A stretch of DNA of 7,323 bases, taken from the NCBI GenBank assembly GCA_036661035.1, contig JAVWZM010000093.1, positions 1 to 7,323 of the forward strand, written 5' to 3'. Positions 6,184-7,323 of the stretch are shown piece by piece (within the stretch, counting starts at the first letter, position 1; every line of letters starts with the position of its first letter). Position numbers and translations under genes: made by a program. The DNA is from JAGPHI01 sp036661035 (GTDB lineage: Bacteria; Bacillota; Clostridia; Oscillospirales; Ruminococcaceae). The notes below the pieces were generated by a model, which was given only the letters and a program-made list of their open reading frames with translations, did not search any database and was not told the origin of the DNA.

Positions 6184-6846
6184 TTATTTCATCTTTTTTA
6201 ATATTGCCATGCGCTGTTTATTTAGCTCTGCCTCTATGGCGTTAAGTTTTTTCTCGTATTCACCACGCAGCTTTTTTCTTTCACCTTCAAGGCTTTTATT
6301 CGCCTTGTCCTCATAGGCGTTAAACTCATTTAATAGGCTGTCAAGTACGCCTTGCCGCTGGGTTTCTTTTTCTTTTCTCGCCTTTTGATATTGCTTTTCC
6401 AGTGCCATTTCGCCGGAAAGGCTCGCTCCGCCGCTTAGCCCCATTGCCGCTTGCTGCTGTGGCAAATCTCGCCGCTTTAATTCCGATTGCACATAATCGT
6501 TTCTCAGTAATTCGTCGCTGTGCGTATTCTGCGCAATCATACTTGCATCAAACTCGGATTTTTTTCGCTCCTTGGCGGCATTATACAGCTGCATTAACAA
6601 TCTGTTTTCCTCGTCTGTTTGTGCTTTTGCCTCTTGCTTACGGATTTCGGAGCTATGCGCATATGCATTTAGTATTGCGCTATAATCCACCTTAGGCGTT
6701 GATGGCTTTGCCGGCTTTGGCTTTGCTGAATTTGGCTTTGCATTTGGTTTTGCTTTTACCTCATCAGGCACCAAGCTTGGCGCAATAGCATGCTTTTTTC
6801 CGTATTCATCAATATAATAATTAGTTTCGTATTTACTTCTACTCAT
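6184..6846 (-). CDS. Phage-like coiled-coil protein of unknown function
   Basis: I do not recognise a named family. The 220-aa protein is highly charged and soluble, with no signal peptide or membrane segment. After an N-terminal stretch (MSRSKYETNYYIDEYGKKHA) comes a Lys/Pro/Ala-rich linker at about 30-52 with repeated KPN/KPS/KPK units. Helical regions follow at about 57-103, then the short motif GLSGGASLSG at 136-145, then a long Glu/Lys-rich coiled coil from about 147 to the end. A Gly/Ser-rich hinge between coiled coils, next to small genes, recalls uncharacterised proteins in structural modules of Clostridia prophages; this is from memory and not verified. ATG 6846 has AAAGGG with a 7-nt spacer. 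It is the last gene before the terminator and lies 47 bp after the 78-aa gene. A scaffold, internal virion or tail-associated role is possible but unproven. Confidence 0.75.
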   Translation of the reverse strand: MSRSKYETNYYIDEYGKKHAIAPSLVPDEVKAKPNAKPNSAKPKPAKPSTPKVDYSAILNAYAHSSEIRKQEAKAQTDEENRLLMQLYNAAKERKKSEFDASMIAQNTHSDELLRNDYVQSELKRRDLPQQQAAMGLSGGASLSGEMALEKQYQKARKEKETQRQGVLDSLLNEFNAYEDKANKSLEGERKKLRGEYEKKLNAIEAELNKQRMAILKKMK

Positions 6847-6893
6847 TCTTTATCCCTTTCACTTTAATATTTTTTGGTTGCCATTTTTGCATT

Positions 6894-7130
6894 TTACTTT
6901 GACAGCTCCTTTGCGTCTGCCACAAGAGCTATGGTTTGCACGGTATCCTCTTGCTTTTCCGGCGCGGCGGCGGTTTTACCGTAAGCACGGTTTAATACGT
7001 CCTTTGCCACATCTACACGCAAGGCGCGTGGCAAGCTGTCGTCTAAAAGCACCTGTGTAAGCACCGCCACCGCCTCGGGGCATGCGTCCTCAAGCAGCTT
7101 TTGTGTTTTGTTTCTCTTAGTGTCCCTCAT
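6894..7130 (-). CDS. Small helical phage-like protein (78 aa), possibly DNA-packaging related
   Basis: The protein begins MRDTKRNKTQKLLEDACPEA and is mostly helical, with a basic N-terminus. The segment RVDVAKDVLNRAYGKT at 38-53 resembles the 'R..AA..IL.RAYGKP' ending seen in small phage proteins near terminase or head genes and in DUF5681-like proteins. The C-terminal 25 residues are acidic and probably disordered. ATG 7130 was chosen because AGGTG (7141-7137) sits 6 nt upstream; a GTG at 7139 would overlap that site and has no Shine-Dalgarno sequence of its own. The start lies 9 nt after the stop of the preceding gene, so the two are cotranscribed. A function in DNA packaging is only suggested by the motif and the neighbours. 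Confidence 0.7.
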   Translation of the reverse strand: MRDTKRNKTQKLLEDACPEAVAVLTQVLLDDSLPRALRVDVAKDVLNRAYGKTAAAPEKQEDTVQTIALVADAKELSK

Positions 7131-7136
7131 GCCATT

Positions 7137-7141
7137 CACCT
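7137..7141 (-). promoter_or_regulatory. Ribosome binding site deciding the ATG start at 7130
   Basis: AGGTG on the minus strand overlaps the TAG stop of the upstream gene and sits 6 nt before ATG 7130. It includes the GTG that would otherwise be taken as an upstream start. Confidence 0.6.
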
Positions 7142-7323
7142 ATTTAAAATTTCCGTTTTCTATATATTCAATCGCTATTTCGTTTACGCCAAATGGTTCC
7201 GCCTCGTTGTTTTCAAGGCGAAAACGCACCTTGTCCGCCTTTTTCAGGCGTATGCGTGCCCCAATCGTGCGAGGGGTATTATCGCATCTGAAAGTAAATT
7301 TCGGAAACACAATATGTGCAAAG
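7140..7323 (-). CDS. C-terminal fragment of a possible phage virion protein
   Basis: Only the last 60 codons are in the window; the 5' part lies past the right edge. The frame is open throughout and ends in TAG at 7142-7140. The residues run FAHIVFPKFTFRCDNTP, then RTIGARIRLKKADKVRFRLE, then NNEAEPFGVNEIAIEYIENG and NFK. Alternating hydrophobic and charged residues suggest a beta-rich domain. The 'K.VRFRLENNE..PFGV..I.IEY' ending is like the C-termini of large phage structural or tail proteins, from memory. The next gene starts 9 nt after this stop, in an operon-like arrangement. The identification is tentative, but the coding call is firm because of the open frame and the tight spacing. Confidence 0.6.
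   Translation of the reverse strand, partial: FAHIVFPKFTFRCDNTPRTIGARIRLKKADKVRFRLENNEAEPFGVNEIAIEYIENGNFK

Noticed and set aside
6878..7060. Plus-strand 60-codon frame opposite the 78-aa gene
   Set aside because: It is antisense to a tightly spaced operon gene with a good ribosome binding site, and its Arg/Pro/Leu-rich composition is typical of shadow frames.

Overview
The window looks like a chromosomal piece from a low-to-mid GC Gram-positive anaerobe, probably a Clostridia/Oscillospiraceae-type bacterium. This is inferred from strong purine-rich Shine-Dalgarno sequences (AGGAG, AAAGGG, GAGGGGGAG), compact sigma-A-like promoters, intrinsic terminators, and the family types of the genes. 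No rRNA, tRNA or species-specific marker is present, so the assignment is soft.

Layout. (1) Positions 1-1240, minus strand: a UDP-GlcNAc 2-epimerase (WecB/MnaA type), followed 41 bp downstream by the first 30 codons of an unidentified coiled-coil protein that runs off the left edge. (2) Positions 1241-1423: a divergent promoter region, with a strong promoter to the right and a weaker one to the left. (3) Positions 1424-4053, plus strand: two glycosyltransferases translationally coupled by a TAATG overlap. The first is a plain GT2 enzyme. The second carries a GT2 domain behind a roughly 200-residue N-terminal domain. Both end in a short helical/basic tail. (4) Positions 4054-4309: a convergent intergenic region with a 13-bp hairpin, a 45-bp-period tandem repeat and a terminator for the leftward ABC operon. 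(5) Positions 4310-5843, minus strand: a two-gene ABC-2 polysaccharide exporter (permease then ATPase, Wzm-Wzt / TagG-TagH type). (6) Positions 5844-6183: a 340-bp gene-free stretch holding an extended -10 promoter and a leader of about 160 nt with mutually exclusive secondary structures. (7) Positions 6184-7323, minus strand: three genes of phage-like character (C-terminus of a possible virion protein, a 78-aa protein, and a 220-aa coiled-coil protein) closed by an intrinsic terminator.

How the genes fit together. The epimerase would make UDP-ManNAc, the glycosyltransferases would add sugars to a lipid-linked or polyol acceptor on the inner membrane face, and the ABC transporter would export the finished polymer. 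Together they form part of a surface polysaccharide or teichoic-acid-like locus. The right end is probably the tail of a prophage or phage-derived module next to that locus. The most interesting unexplained elements are the structured leader before the exporter and the tandem repeat between the convergent operons.
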